A program made the translations under genes and the position numbers. The notes below the pieces were generated by a model. It searched no databases. It had not been told where the DNA came from and saw nothing but the letters and a program-made list of their open reading frames with translations. Positions 54,460-64,000 of a stretch of DNA of 64,000 nucleotides are shown here, in pieces; within the stretch, counting starts at the first letter, position 1, and each line of letters opens with the position of its first letter. This DNA comes from Bacillota bacterium (lineage in GTDB: Bacteria; Bacillota; Sulfobacillia; RBS10-35; JAJYVN01), in contig JAJZZC010000006.1 in the NCBI GenBank assembly GCA_021797775.1, positions 1 through 64,000 of the forward strand, read 5' to 3'.

Positions 54460-55026
54460 GGATCAAGCACCTCCAGCCGGGGGCTCCGGCCTCGAACGGC
54501 CGGGCGCATCCGTCGACATGGCGTACAACAAAACGCCGGACGCGGCTTGAAGTTCGCGTCGATGGCCCAGCCGGGGCTGAAGACGGCGCGTGCGGGCCCC
54601 ATGTCGCACCGCGGCCGCGTTTGCTACGTGTACGAAATGGTCGTGCCGCGCCGTCCGCGTCGTCACCCCTCACCGGCAGAGGCGTACTCCGGGGCCCCTG
54701 GTCCGACGGCGGCGGCGACCGCGCCCATGGCTGGGACGGGCCCCATCTGACCGAGAGCCCACCCGGTTTTGCGTGTGACGTGCGGCCATACGGGCTAAGG
54801 TCGCCGGAAGAGCCCCGCACACAAGGCGGCCAGCGGGTGGGCTCCAGCGAAACGACCAAGAGGTGTTCCGAGGCAGGCGGCCAACCGGCCGGCGCCCGTG
54901 CTGCCTGGACGGGCGCCGCGAGCCGATGGGCCGAAAGCGAGAGGACCGCGATCCGAGCCGGCCATCGACCCACCGCCTCTCTCCCGCCTGGCCCTCGGCG
55001 GTCGCCCCACCGGACGCGACGGTCAC
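54460..55026. other. Gap with no recognisable gene
   Basis: About 570 bases between two minus-strand genes. All frames give shadow translations. No clear promoter or repeat. Confidence 0.4.
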
Positions 55027-55515
55027 TCAGCGGTCCTCCTCTGGCGGGCGACGCCGGTGCTCGGCGGCCCAGCGTTCCACCTCAGGCCAGCGCCACAGCT
55101 TCGCGGGACCGGACCTCCCCGTGCTGAGCGGAAAGCCGTAGCGCGGGTTCACGGCCCACTGGCGGACGCGTTCGCGTGACACACCCAGCCGGCGCGCCAC
55201 CTCGGCCCCGCTCACCAGCTCGGGGGACGCCGCGTCGACGACATCGCGCGTGTACCCGGGCGCAGCCGCAGCGGCCGGTTCATCCCGCGATGGCGGTGGG
55301 AGCACCGCCGGGGCGGTGCCGGCCTCCTGGCCCACGGCGTGCGCGCGCCGCCGGGTCCGCTCCGTGGGCTCACTCGCCGCGGCGCGGGCTGCCGCACGCC
55401 GGCCGACGCGGCTGGTGCGCTCCACCTCCTCGAGGGCGGCCAGCAGCCCTTCCGCCAGCCGGGGAGGAGCGATTGGCACATCGGGTTGACGCGTCGTTTC
55501 ACGGGTTCGCCGCAT
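55027..55515 (-). CDS. DNA-binding protein with C-terminal excisionase-like HTH
   Basis: 162 aa from ATG 55515 with GAGGAG upstream. The last 65 residues (ELVSGAEVARRLGVSRERVRQWAVNPRYGFP, then KLWRWPEVERWAAEHRR) form a HTH of the MerR/AlpA/HTH_17 kind. The N-terminal half is Ala/Arg-rich, probably helical or disordered (LLAALEEVERTSRVGRRAAARAAA). It could be an antitoxin-like or excisionase-like regulator. It is divergent from nrdA, but the distance of 670 bases argues against a direct link. Confidence 0.65.
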   Translation of the reverse strand: MRRTRETTRQPDVPIAPPRLAEGLLAALEEVERTSRVGRRAAARAAASEPTERTRRRAHAVGQEAGTAPAVLPPPSRDEPAAAAAPGYTRDVVDAASPELVSGAEVARRLGVSRERVRQWAVNPRYGFPLSTGRSGPAKLWRWPEVERWAAEHRRRPPEEDR

Positions 55516-56089
55516 CAGAAACTCCTCACCTTCGCAGGCGATTATGGAAACCGCCGACCCGTTGGGCAAACCGCCCCTCTGTGTCCTCGGTGACGAGACT
55601 CACGAAGTTCGCGGCATTCGCCCACCCCATATCACAGGGAGAAACCGTCGCCCTCCTGGAGCAGAGTACCCCGCGGTGGCGCGTGGGCCTTCGGCCTCCA
55701 CTGGCATCATCGCTTGTCCTCCGCAGAACGTCAAGAGCCAGGGAGTAGGAGGACAGGCGAGAGTCTGGCTCTGCGTTCCTTCCCGCAGCGAACGACCGGC
55801 TGCCGCGCGCGGCCACCACATCTGGGCCGCTAAGGGCCTCCGTCTGGCGCTCTTGTGGGCCGGTCCGCAGTTCGCTGGACCGATCGTGGGGATGCCGTGA
55901 GCGCCTGCCGTCCCCCCCCCGGAGGCGGGGGAGGCGGAGGGGATGCGGGCTTCCCCCTGGCGGCCGGCGCCGTCAGGCAGCCACCGCCGGGACCTTGCCT
56001 GTTGTGGGGAGAGGCCGCAGGCGGCGCGACCGGGGGCGCCGATGCTGTGCGGCGGCGCCAGGCAGCCTACCAGGCGGCGGACGCCGAAT
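55516..56089. other. Intergenic region upstream of nrdA
   Basis: About 570 bases, including a C9 tract (55912-55920) and GGAGGCGGGGGAGGCGGAGG. No gene recognised; a minus-strand ORF across it is low complexity. Confidence 0.4.
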
Positions 56090-56133
56090 CTATATCTAGT
56101 TGTTGTCTGTGGCTTCCATGCGCTGTATGTTGT
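56090..56133 (+). promoter_or_regulatory. NrdR-type operator pair and promoter of nrdA
   Basis: CTATATCTAGT (56090-56100) and CTGTATGTTGT (56123-56133) each match the core of the NrdR box (CWAKATATWGT) and are 33 bases apart, about three helical turns. Between and over them lie TTGTCT (56103-56108) and TATGTT (56126-56131) with a 17-base spacer, so box 2 covers the -10. NrdR would repress the reductase genes when dNTP levels are high. Confidence 0.6.
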
Positions 56134-56186
56134 GGGAGGGGCGTGTCCGGGGCGCTTCAGACTGGCACAGAGAGGGACGATCCGCA

Positions 56187-59102
56187 TTGCAGACGGTGAT
56201 CAAGCGCGACGGCCGCCGCGTGCCGTGGGACGGGGAGCGCATCCGCCACGCCGTCGAGATGGCGTTCCGGGCGGAGGTCGGGTGCCCGTATCCCGACGCC
56301 CTGCCTTCCGACGTGGACGCCCGCGTGAGCGCAGTGGCGGACACGGTGATCGCGCGCCTGCAGGGCGGTGGCGACCTGCATATCGAGCAGATCCAGGACG
56401 AGGTGGAGCGCTGCCTCATGGCCGCCGCCGAGTTCTCTGTAGCGCGCCGCTACATCTTGTACCGCGAGGCGCGCGCGGCGCGGCGCGAGGGTGAGCGGCT
56501 ACGTGTGCTCACCGATGGCGGCCACCAGGTGCTCCTGGAGCGATCGGTGTTGAAGCATGACATCGCGGAGGCGTGCTCGGGCCTCATCGACCGGCCGCTG
56601 GCCGAGGCCATCTACCACGATACGGTCGCCGCCCTCTACCCTGGGATCACGCTTCGCGACCTCGAGCAGGCCAAGGTGCTGGCCGCGCGCGCCCACATCG
56701 AGCAGGACCCGGCCTGTGCGTTCGCCGCCGGGAGGCTCCTGCTAGAGGCGATCTACACCGAGGCGGCCGGCCTGCCCCTGCGTTACCGCGACTTGGAGCG
56801 CACATACGGCGCCCACTTCTCGTCCTCCCTCCGACGGGGTGTGGATACCGGCCATCTCGATCCCCGGCTACTGGAGTTCGACCTGGAGCGGATCGGCGCG
56901 GCCATTCGGCCAGAGCGCGACCTGCTCTTCCGCTATATGGGCCTGCAGGTGCTGTACGACCGCTACCTGATCCACCACGACGGGCGACGGCTGGAGTTAC
57001 CGCAGGGGTTCTGGATGCGCGTGGCGATGGGGCTCGCCCTGGACGAGCCTGAACGGGAGCGGCGGGCGATCGAGTTCTACGACGTCCTCTCGCGGTTCCT
57101 CTTCTGCTCGTCCTCACCCACCCTGTTCAACAGCGGCACCCGCTACCCGCAACTCTCCTCCTGCTTCTTGACGACGGTGCCCGACGACCTGCACCGTATC
57201 TTCATGGCCGTCCACGACAACGCCATGCTCAGCAAGTGGAGCGGCGGTCTGGGCAACGACTGGACCCCCGTGCGCGCGCTGGGCAGCCTGATTAGAGGGA
57301 CCAACGGCCGGAGCCAGGGCGTGATCCCCTTTCTCAAGGTGGCCAACGACACGGCGGTTGCGGTCAACCAGGGCGGCAAGCGCAAGGGCGCGGTCTGTGC
57401 CTACCTGGAGACCTGGCACCTCGACATCGAGGAGTTCCTGGAACTGCGCAAGAACACGGGCGACGAGCGCCGCCGTACCCACGACATGAACACCGCGAAC
57501 TGGGTCCCGGACCTGTTTATGAAACGCGTCGCGGCCGATGCGGATTGGACGCTGTTCTCACCGGACGAGGTGACTGACCTCCACAACCTCTATGGGCGCG
57601 CCTTCGAGCGCCGGTACGTCGAGTACGAGCGGCTGGCCGACGCCGGAGCCATCCGCAACTTCCGGCGCGTGCGGGCGGTCGAACTCTGGCGGCGCATGCT
57701 TTCCATGCTCTTCGAAACAGGGCATCCCTGGATTACCTTCAAGGACCCGGCCAACGTGCGCAGTCCCCAGGACCACGTGGGTGTGGTGCATAGCAGCAAC
57801 CTCTGCACGGAGATCACGCTCAACAGTAGCGAGGAAGAGATCGCGGTTTGCAACCTGGGTTCCGTGAACCTGGCTGCGCACGTGGTGGACGGGGACCTGT
57901 GTCTCGACAGGCTGCGTGAGACCATTTCTGTGGCGCTGCGCATGCTGGACAATGTCATCGATATCAACCTCTACCCGGTGGAGCAGGCCAAGCGTTCCAA
58001 CGAGCGCCACCGGCCAGTCGGGTTGGGAGTCATGGGTTTCCAGGACGCTCTTTACCGGCTGGGGATGAGCTATGCCTCGGACCAGGCCGTGGAGTTCGCC
58101 GACCGCAGCATGGAGGCCGTCTCCTACTTCGCGATCCTGGCCTCCGCTGAATTGGCGGCGGAACGCGGTCCTTACCCCAGCTATCGTGGCTCCAAGTGGG
58201 ACAGGGGTCTGCTGCCCATTGACACCGTGGCGCTTCTGGCAGAGGAGCGGGACGGACACCTGGACGTGGACCTGTCCGTCACCATGGACTGGAGCCCCGT
58301 GCGCGAGGCGGTACGTCGCCACGGCATGCGCAACAGCAACTGCATGGCGATCGCACCTACGGCGACCATCGCCAACATCACGGGGGTCTCCCAGTCCATC
58401 GAACCGACATATCGCAACCTGTTTGTGAAGAGCAACCTCTCTGGCGAGTTCACGGTCATCAATGAGTACCTGGTGGCGGACCTGAAGGCGGCCGGCCTGT
58501 GGGACCAGCGCATGATCGACGACCTCAAGTACTACGACGGCTCGCTCCTGGAGATCGAGCGTGTACCGGACGAGTTGAAGCACCGCTACCTCACAGCGTT
58601 CGAGGTCGACCCGGCATGGTTGATCGAGTGCGCGTCACGGCGCCAGAAGTGGATCGACCAAGGCCAGTCTCTGAACCTTTACATCGCCGAACCCAGCGGG
58701 CGCAAGCTCCAGGACATGTACATGCTGGCGTGGGAGCGCGGCCTGAAGACGACCTACTATCTCAGGAGCCTGGGGGCGACCCAGGTCGAGAAGTCGACCC
58801 TCGACGTCAATGCCCGCGGTCTGCAGCCGCGTTGGATGAAGGCCCGCAGCGCCTCTTCCGCGATCCGGGTCGAACGGGAGCCCCAGGCCGTGGCGCCGTC
58901 TCCCGGGGATGGCCGCCGGCCTGGCACCTCCGACCCGGTCCCGGGCGCTGGCCTGGCGGACCCGCGGAACGGCCGCGGCGCCACCCAAGGGCCGAGCCCG
59001 AGCGATCCGTTCGGGGGGGGAGTCGCGCGGCGGCCTGCTGACGATGCCGGGCCGGGGCGGGCTTGCTCGCTGGATGAGCCGGAGTGCGAAGCGTGCCAGT
59101 AG
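56187..59102 (+). CDS. nrdA: Ribonucleoside-diphosphate reductase class I, alpha subunit
   Basis: 971 aa from TTG 56187 with AGAGGGA upstream. An N-terminal ATP cone ([26 protein letters not shown]) is followed by the catalytic barrel: active-site Cys in [11 protein letters not shown], Asn/Cys/Glu in [29 protein letters not shown], and the radical-transfer Tyr pair in [17 protein letters not shown]. The C-terminal tail ends in [12 protein letters not shown], the CxxC pair that is re-reduced by thioredoxin. A 90-residue low-complexity linker precedes the tail. It reduces NDPs to dNDPs together with NrdB, encoded 486 bases downstream, and sits under the NrdR-type promoter. Confidence 0.95.
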   Translation: MQTVIKRDGRRVPWDGERIRHAVEMAFRAEVGCPYPDALPSDVDARVSAVADTVIARLQGGGDLHIEQIQDEVERCLMAAAEFSVARRYILYREARAARREGERLRVLTDGGHQVLLERSVLKHDIAEACSGLIDRPLAEAIYHDTVAALYPGITLRDLEQAKVLAARAHIEQDPACAFAAGRLLLEAIYTEAAGLPLRYRDLERTYGAHFSSSLRRGVDTGHLDPRLLEFDLERIGAAIRPERDLLFRYMGLQVLYDRYLIHHDGRRLELPQGFWMRVAMGLALDEPERERRAIEFYDVLSRFLFCSSSPTLFNSGTRYPQLSSCFLTTVPDDLHRIFMAVHDNAMLSKWSGGLGNDWTPVRALGSLIRGTNGRSQGVIPFLKVANDTAVAVNQGGKRKGAVCAYLETWHLDIEEFLELRKNTGDERRRTHDMNTANWVPDLFMKRVAADADWTLFSPDEVTDLHNLYGRAFERRYVEYERLADAGAIRNFRRVRAVELWRRMLSMLFETGHPWITFKDPANVRSPQDHVGVVHSSNLCTEITLNSSEEEIAVCNLGSVNLAAHVVDGDLCLDRLRETISVALRMLDNVIDINLYPVEQAKRSNERHRPVGLGVMGFQDALYRLGMSYASDQAVEFADRSMEAVSYFAILASAELAAERGPYPSYRGSKWDRGLLPIDTVALLAEERDGHLDVDLSVTMDWSPVREAVRRHGMRNSNCMAIAPTATIANITGVSQSIEPTYRNLFVKSNLSGEFTVINEYLVADLKAAGLWDQRMIDDLKYYDGSLLEIERVPDELKHRYLTAFEVDPAWLIECASRRQKWIDQGQSLNLYIAEPSGRKLQDMYMLAWERGLKTTYYLRSLGATQVEKSTLDVNARGLQPRWMKARSASSAIRVEREPQAVAPSPGDGRRPGTSDPVPGAGLADPRNGRGATQGPSPSDPFGGGVARRPADDAGPGRACSLDEPECEACQ

Positions 59103-59587
59103 GATCGCCTGGGCGGGAACGTGCGCACCGCGGACGCACCTTCCCGCAGAACGCCGCGGGCCGGGGCTTTGGCTGGGACGCGCGACCGTCCCGGCCGAAG
59201 CCCCGGCCGGGTCCCCCGACGGGGCGAGTCGTTCTTGAGCGGTTCCCGGGTGGTCATTTGGAGACCGATCGGCACGGTCCTCCGCGCTGTGGCAAAGGCG
59301 GTGACCTACCACCAGCCGGAATCCGTAGCTGCTCCGTGAGGTGGCGGGATGCGCGACGGTCCGTGCGGCGGAGCGGCGGAGCAGAGACCACATCGTCGCG
59401 AGCTCGCCACTGCAATGCCGCTGACTCGGGTAAGAGCGAGCAGCGCCCGGACGTCGTCAAGAAGGTTTCCGGCACGGTGGTGCTGGCCGGAGACCAGCTC
59501 AGGGCGCGCACAGGCCAAGGCCCATCGGGGCACCGCAGACCCGTGCGGGGGATCTCGTTCCAAGTCCGGAGGGGGGGCGACTGGTCC
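59103..59587. other. Gap between nrdA and nrdB
   Basis: About 485 bases with no credible gene, unusually long for an nrdAB pair. The track extends nrdB back through it without protein-like sequence. Confidence 0.4.
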
Positions 59588-60607
<1,020 letters not shown>

Positions 60608-60610
<3 letters not shown>

Positions 60611-60743
60611 ACCTGAATCTCGCAGTGTCAGGCTGGCGCCGCTGTCCGAGAAGGACCCCGCGTACGAGCGGGTGCGGTCGTGGCGAGGGGCTGGCCCCTG
60701 GGCGCCAAGGCGACGGGCAAACCCTTTGCGAAAGTCAGGTTGA
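60608..60743 (+). repeat. Structured dispersed repeat (family 2), copy C
   Basis: Starts TGAACCTGAATCTCGCAGTGTCAGG, and its first TGA is the nrdB stop codon. Ends TTTGCGAAAGTCAGGTTGAA. The CCCGC/GCGGG stem is kept although its loop differs in length from copy A, and GGGGCTGGCCCC is conserved. Confidence 0.7.
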
Positions 60744-61181
60744 AAACCGGCGGGCCGCGGCGCGAAGGGGGCGGCGGACCGGCCTGTACGTCGACGCGCC
60801 TGTCCATGGCGGGGTGAAGCAGCGCTGCTGCATGCTGCATCATCCGATCCGGTCGTTATCGTAGAAGCGGGTTCTCGGTACCTGCGGTGCAGGCGGCCGT
60901 CCCAGGACGACACCGCAAGAGGCAGCGCCTCTGCCGGGGACCAGGCCAGGCCTTGCAGCAGAACGCCGTTCAAGGGAACTTTCGCAGGCCGATCGAGTCC
61001 GCAAGGCATGCCGCGGGGCTCTCGACGCCTGGGAACCGAACGCGCGGCCTGCGGGAGGAACAGGCAACCCGGAGCGGAAGGCGATCGGGGCGGCCGCGCG
61101 GGCACGGGCCGATCCAGGCGATGGACGCGGGCCATCCGCAAGCGCTCCGGGTGAGCATCCTTGTACGGGCGGTGGGCAACC
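60744..61181. other. Gap before the third leader RNA
   Basis: About 440 bases between repeat copy C and the aldo/keto reductase leader. No coding frame recognised. Confidence 0.4.
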
Positions 61182-61315
61182 GCCGCGGCGTCCGAGTCCG
61201 CCTGTCGCCTACGGCCCCGCAAGGGGCAAATCCAAGGCCGAAAGGGGCGAAAGCCTGGTCGGGCGGACGGCGTGGGGGACCGCACGCGCGGTTTGTACAC
61301 GTTTTCCTGACCAGC
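61182..61315 (+). promoter_or_regulatory. Riboswitch-like leader RNA, copy 3, upstream of an aldo/keto reductase gene
   Basis: Core of about 75 bases nearly identical to copy 2. The terminator-like hairpin has changed in a paired way: CGTG/CACG outer stem and ACCGC/GCGGT inner stem in place of GTGT/ACAC and CCG/CGG, followed by GTTTTCCT. GACCAG downstream remains complementary to CTGGTC in the core. It ends ten bases before the TTG start. Confidence 0.7.
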
Positions 61316-61324
61316 GGTGAAGGA

Positions 61325-62317
61325 TTGGCATACGAGTTTGCCGCCCAGCGGTACGAGCGCATGCGCTACCGGCGGTGCGGCCGGTCCGGCCTGCTGCTGC
61401 CGGCTATCTCGCTGGGGGCATGGGAGACCTTCGGTGGATACCGGGGCGAGGATGTAGCCCGGGAGTGCCTGTTCCGCGCCTTCGACCTGGGGATTACCCA
61501 CTTCGATCTGGCGAACAACTACGGACGGCCGCCGGGGAACGCCGAAGCGGTGGTCGGCCGCATCCTGGGGGAGATGCCCCGCGACGAGTTGATCATCTCG
61601 ACGAAGGCCGGGTATCGCATGTGGCCCGGTCCGTACGGCGAATGGCTGAGCAAAAAGTACCTGGTGTCCAGCCTCGACCAGTCGCTCAGGCGTCTGCAAC
61701 TGGACTACGTCGACATCTTCTACGCGCACCGCCCGGATCCAGAGACGCCGCTCGAAGAGACCATGGAAGCACTGGACCTCATCGTGCGGCAGGGCAAGGC
61801 GCTCTATGTGGGTGTCTCCAACTTCAGCGGTGTACAGTTCGCGGCGGCCCAGCAGGTGGTGGTCCGGCGTGGGCTGGCGCCAATCACGATCCACCAGCCG
61901 TATTACAACATGCTGGGCAGGCGGGCGGAGACCGACCTCTTCCCCCACGCCGAGCGCGCCGGCACCGGCGTGATCTGCTATTGCCCGCTGGCCCAGGGTG
62001 AGCTCACCGACAAGTATCTGGGTGACGCCCTCCCCCCGGACTCGCGGGCCGCGCTCTGGCGCGGCAAGCGGACCCTGGACGAAGCCGTGCCGCCCGAACG
62101 GCGCTCCAAGCTGCGAGCCCTGCACGAGCTGGCCCGCGCACGCGGCCAGTCCCTCGCGCAGATGGCCCTGGCCTGGGTGCTGCGGCTACCGGCCGTCACC
62201 TCGGCGCTGATCGGCGCGAGCCGGGTGGAGCACGTGGAGGAGAACATCCGCACGCTGGAGCACCTGGACTTCTCCCAGGATGAACTGGACCGTATCGAGG
62301 CCATCCTCCGGCGTTAG
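61325..62317 (+). CDS. Aldo/keto reductase (YghZ/Kv-beta-like, AKR14 type)
   Basis: 330 aa from TTG 61325. YERMRYRRCGRSGLLLPAISLGAWETFGG matches the start of YghZ-type reductases, so the far upstream track start is wrong; ATG 61361 is an alternative. Catalytic Asp/Tyr in GITHFDLANNYG, then LIISTKAGYRMWPGPYG, LQLDYVDIFYAHRPDPETPLEETMEALD, YVGVSNFSGVQFAAA, ICYCPLAQGELTDKYLG and VTSALIGASRVEHVEENI. NADPH-dependent reduction of aldehydes such as methylglyoxal is known for the family. It is expressed behind the riboswitch-like leader. Confidence 0.9.
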   Translation: MAYEFAAQRYERMRYRRCGRSGLLLPAISLGAWETFGGYRGEDVARECLFRAFDLGITHFDLANNYGRPPGNAEAVVGRILGEMPRDELIISTKAGYRMWPGPYGEWLSKKYLVSSLDQSLRRLQLDYVDIFYAHRPDPETPLEETMEALDLIVRQGKALYVGVSNFSGVQFAAAQQVVVRRGLAPITIHQPYYNMLGRRAETDLFPHAERAGTGVICYCPLAQGELTDKYLGDALPPDSRAALWRGKRTLDEAVPPERRSKLRALHELARARGQSLAQMALAWVLRLPAVTSALIGASRVEHVEENIRTLEHLDFSQDELDRIEAILRR

Positions 62318-62741
62318 GGGAGACGGGTCGGCGGCCACCGATCGGGTGGCATGGGGTCGGGCGGAACACCGGGGATGCCCGGCGTCCGTCTCTGGCCCGC
62401 CTAGTCCAGGAGTCCGCTGCAAAAGTCCCTTTGGGCGAGGCCCGGCTCCGCCTGTGGTGGCCTCGACGACCGCCGCGGCCCCACAGAACGGCCTTGCGTC
62501 CACCGGGCTCGCGAACCGGACCCACTGGTGCTGCGATGGCGGCCGACGCCTCGTGCTCCTCGGGGACGGCCGTACGCCGACCGCGGGGGATGGGCCCGAA
62601 GGTCGACTCGGACGTGCTGGAGCCCCGTGGAGGCCCCCGAGCGCCCCGCCCTCCGGCCGGCGGGCGGGAGAGCCGCCTCTCCATCGCCGAGGAGAACGTG
62701 CGCGTGCTCCCGCGCGCCGGCCGCGAACCGGGGGGAAGGTC
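62318..62741. other. Gap between convergent genes
   Basis: About 420 bases before repeat copy D. No recognisable gene. Confidence 0.4.
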
Positions 62742-62879
62742 TTCAGCCTGAATCTCGCAATGTCAGGCGGGCGCCGCTGGCGCGGAAGGACCCCGCGACG
62801 CGAGCGGGTGAAGTCGTGGCGAGGGGCCGGCCCCTGGGCACCAAGGCGACCGGCCGCCCCTTTGCGAAAGTCAGGTTCA
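62742..62879 (+). repeat. Structured dispersed repeat (family 2), copy D
   Basis: Begins TTCAGCCTGAATCTCGCAATGTCAGG and ends TTTGCGAAAGTCAGGTTCA. On the minus strand its last bases, TGAACCTGAC, supply the TGA stop of the SDR gene. Interior nearly identical to copy A. Confidence 0.7.
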
Positions 62880-63650
62880 GAGCGACGGCATCCGCGACGT
62901 GAGGCCGCCGTCGACATAGATGATCTGGCCGGTGATGTACGAAGCGCCCGGACTGCAGAGAAACACACAGACGGGCGCGATGTCCGCGGCGACGCCCACG
63001 CGGCCCAGGGGGATGTGCTCGCCCCAGCCTTGGCGGTCGTAGTTCTCCATGTGCGCATAGCGCTCGACCTCGATGGCCCCCGGCGCGACGCAGTTGACGC
63101 GGATGCCGTGAGGGGCGTATTCCACGGCCAGGGAGCGGGTCATCATGTTGATGCCGCCCTTGCTGGCCTCATAGTGCGAGTGGCCGTGCGAAGCCACGCG
63201 GCCGTGAACAGAACTCATGTTGACGATCGCGCCGTGCGCCCTGCGCTCGCGCATGGAGCGCGCGCAGCGCTGCGACAGGAAGAACATGGCCCGCAGGTTG
63301 ATGTCCAGCGTCCGGTCCCAGACCTCCGGCGTCACGTCCAGCGCAGGGTGCGGATCGGTAATCCCAGCGTTGTTAACAAGGAAGTCCACAGGTCCGAGTT
63401 GCTGCTCGCAGGCGTCGGCGGCGCGCCGCACCTCCTCCAGGCGTGTGAAGTCGGTCTGCGCGGCGGAAGCCCGGCCGCCCCCCCGACGGATTTCCTGGAC
63501 CAAGGCGTCGGCTCCGCTGGCATTGCTGGTGTAGGTGAAGAACACCGCTGCGCCGGCGCGGGCGAACTCGCGCACGCAGCCCGCGCCGATGCCGGTGGCA
63601 CCGCCGCTGACCAAGGCCACCGTGCCAGATAGGTCGATCGCGATGGACAA
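62877..63650 (-). CDS. Short-chain dehydrogenase/reductase (glucose 1-dehydrogenase-like)
   Basis: 257 aa from TTG 63650, with GGGAGGAATG upstream; the longer track start is unlikely. Cofactor loop VALVSGGATGIGAGCVREFARAGA, NNAGITDPHPALDVTPEVWDRTLDINLRAMFFLSQ, catalytic Ser in VNMSSVHGRVASHGHSHYEASKGGINMMTRSLAVEYAPHGIRVNCVAPGAIEVE (Tyr-x3-Lys = YEASK), and ITGQIIYVDGGLTSRMPSL at the C-terminus. Substrate unknown. The stop codon coincides with the end of repeat copy D. Confidence 0.9.
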   Translation of the reverse strand: MSIAIDLSGTVALVSGGATGIGAGCVREFARAGAAVFFTYTSNASGADALVQEIRRGGGRASAAQTDFTRLEEVRRAADACEQQLGPVDFLVNNAGITDPHPALDVTPEVWDRTLDINLRAMFFLSQRCARSMRERRAHGAIVNMSSVHGRVASHGHSHYEASKGGINMMTRSLAVEYAPHGIRVNCVAPGAIEVERYAHMENYDRQGWGEHIPLGRVGVAADIAPVCVFLCSPGASYITGQIIYVDGGLTSRMPSL

Positions 63651-64000
63651 CCCACATTCCTCCCGTCGATCGGTGCGCCAACGTCCCGCCGAGGACCGCC
63701 GCTGGCCCACCTGGTGAGCCGCCACTGGCCCGAGCCCGAGCAGCCTTGCTCGGCGTGGCGCGGCAGTCGCGGGGCTTCGACGCGGGGGCCCCCCCCCCTG
63801 CCGCAGCTGCCACCGTGTGGCAACACGCTACCGGCATGCGCCAAAAAGGACGCCGTGCTCAACCTCCCCGCCCGCGGCGTGGCGATGCGCGCCCGGCGAC
63901 GTGCTCCCGTCCGGGCCTGCCGCGGCGCGCTCTGAGGTCTCTGGCCGCTCTGGAGAAGGCCAGCGGGCTCCACGCTTCCGAGGACTTGGGCCCGGAACCG
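63651..64000. other. Window end with no recognisable gene
   Basis: About 350 bases upstream of the SDR gene, with a C10 tract (63789-63798). No credible gene start or end. Confidence 0.4.

Overview
The window (about 70% G+C) reads as a chromosomal segment of a spore-forming, deep-branching high-GC member of the Bacillota (Firmicutes), of the Symbiobacterium/Thermaerobacter/Limnochordia/Sulfobacillus type. Direct support is the block nadK-argR-recN-spoIVB-spo0A at 40.4-46.5 kb, with a Spo0A that has both receiver and DNA-binding domains. A DacF-like carboxypeptidase, a tetraprenyl-beta-curcumene synthase (YtpB/DUF2600) and phosphosulfolactate synthase fit a sporulating lineage. Starts are often GTG or TTG and intergenic gaps are long. 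Most long ORFs on the track are GC-driven shadows. No rRNA, tRNA, CRISPR array or prophage was found.

Layout. 0-8 kb: tail of pspA, a secreted hypothetical, remnants of a prepilin peptidase and an AAA ATPase, aroA, a class III aminotransferase, and a lipoprotein with a duplicated domain. 8-19.5 kb: panD, a Zn-binding-like hypothetical, glycerate kinase, a RodZ-like protein, a D,D-carboxypeptidase, nagB, a degenerate polysaccharide deacetylase and bipA. 19.7-25.7 kb: nfo-queD-queE-queC (7-deazaguanine synthesis plus endonuclease IV), a coiled-coil hypothetical, DUF441 and comA. 26-36 kb: a large hypothetical, a decayed ISAs1 transposase, murE, an F420-dependent NADP reductase-like protein, citramalate synthase, two membrane proteins and a GNAT. 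36.8-46.5 kb: folP-folC, ytpB and the nadK-to-spo0A block. 46.9-54.5 kb: a hypothetical, alanine dehydrogenase, xerC/D, selA overlapping a broken CcdA-like gene, and an APC permease. 55-63.7 kb: an HTH protein, class I ribonucleotide reductase under an NrdR-type promoter, an aldo/keto reductase and an SDR.

The most interesting signal is noncoding. A leader of about 135 nt recurs three times in front of unrelated genes (a Zn-binding-like hypothetical, nagB, an aldo/keto reductase). It has a near-invariant core, a terminator-like hairpin with compensatory base changes followed by a U-run, and a downstream segment complementary to the core. It looks like an unassigned riboswitch-like attenuator. 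A second family of about 137 bp (four copies) has imperfect terminal inverted repeats and internal hairpins with some compensatory changes; two copies share bases with the stop codon of the neighbouring gene.

Other points: the NrdB sequence has the Phe and Glu substitutions of Mn/Fe (class Ic) R2 proteins. The CcdA-like gene after selA carries an in-frame amber codon plus a frameshift at a G9 tract. All assignments come from reading the sequence; no database search was possible.
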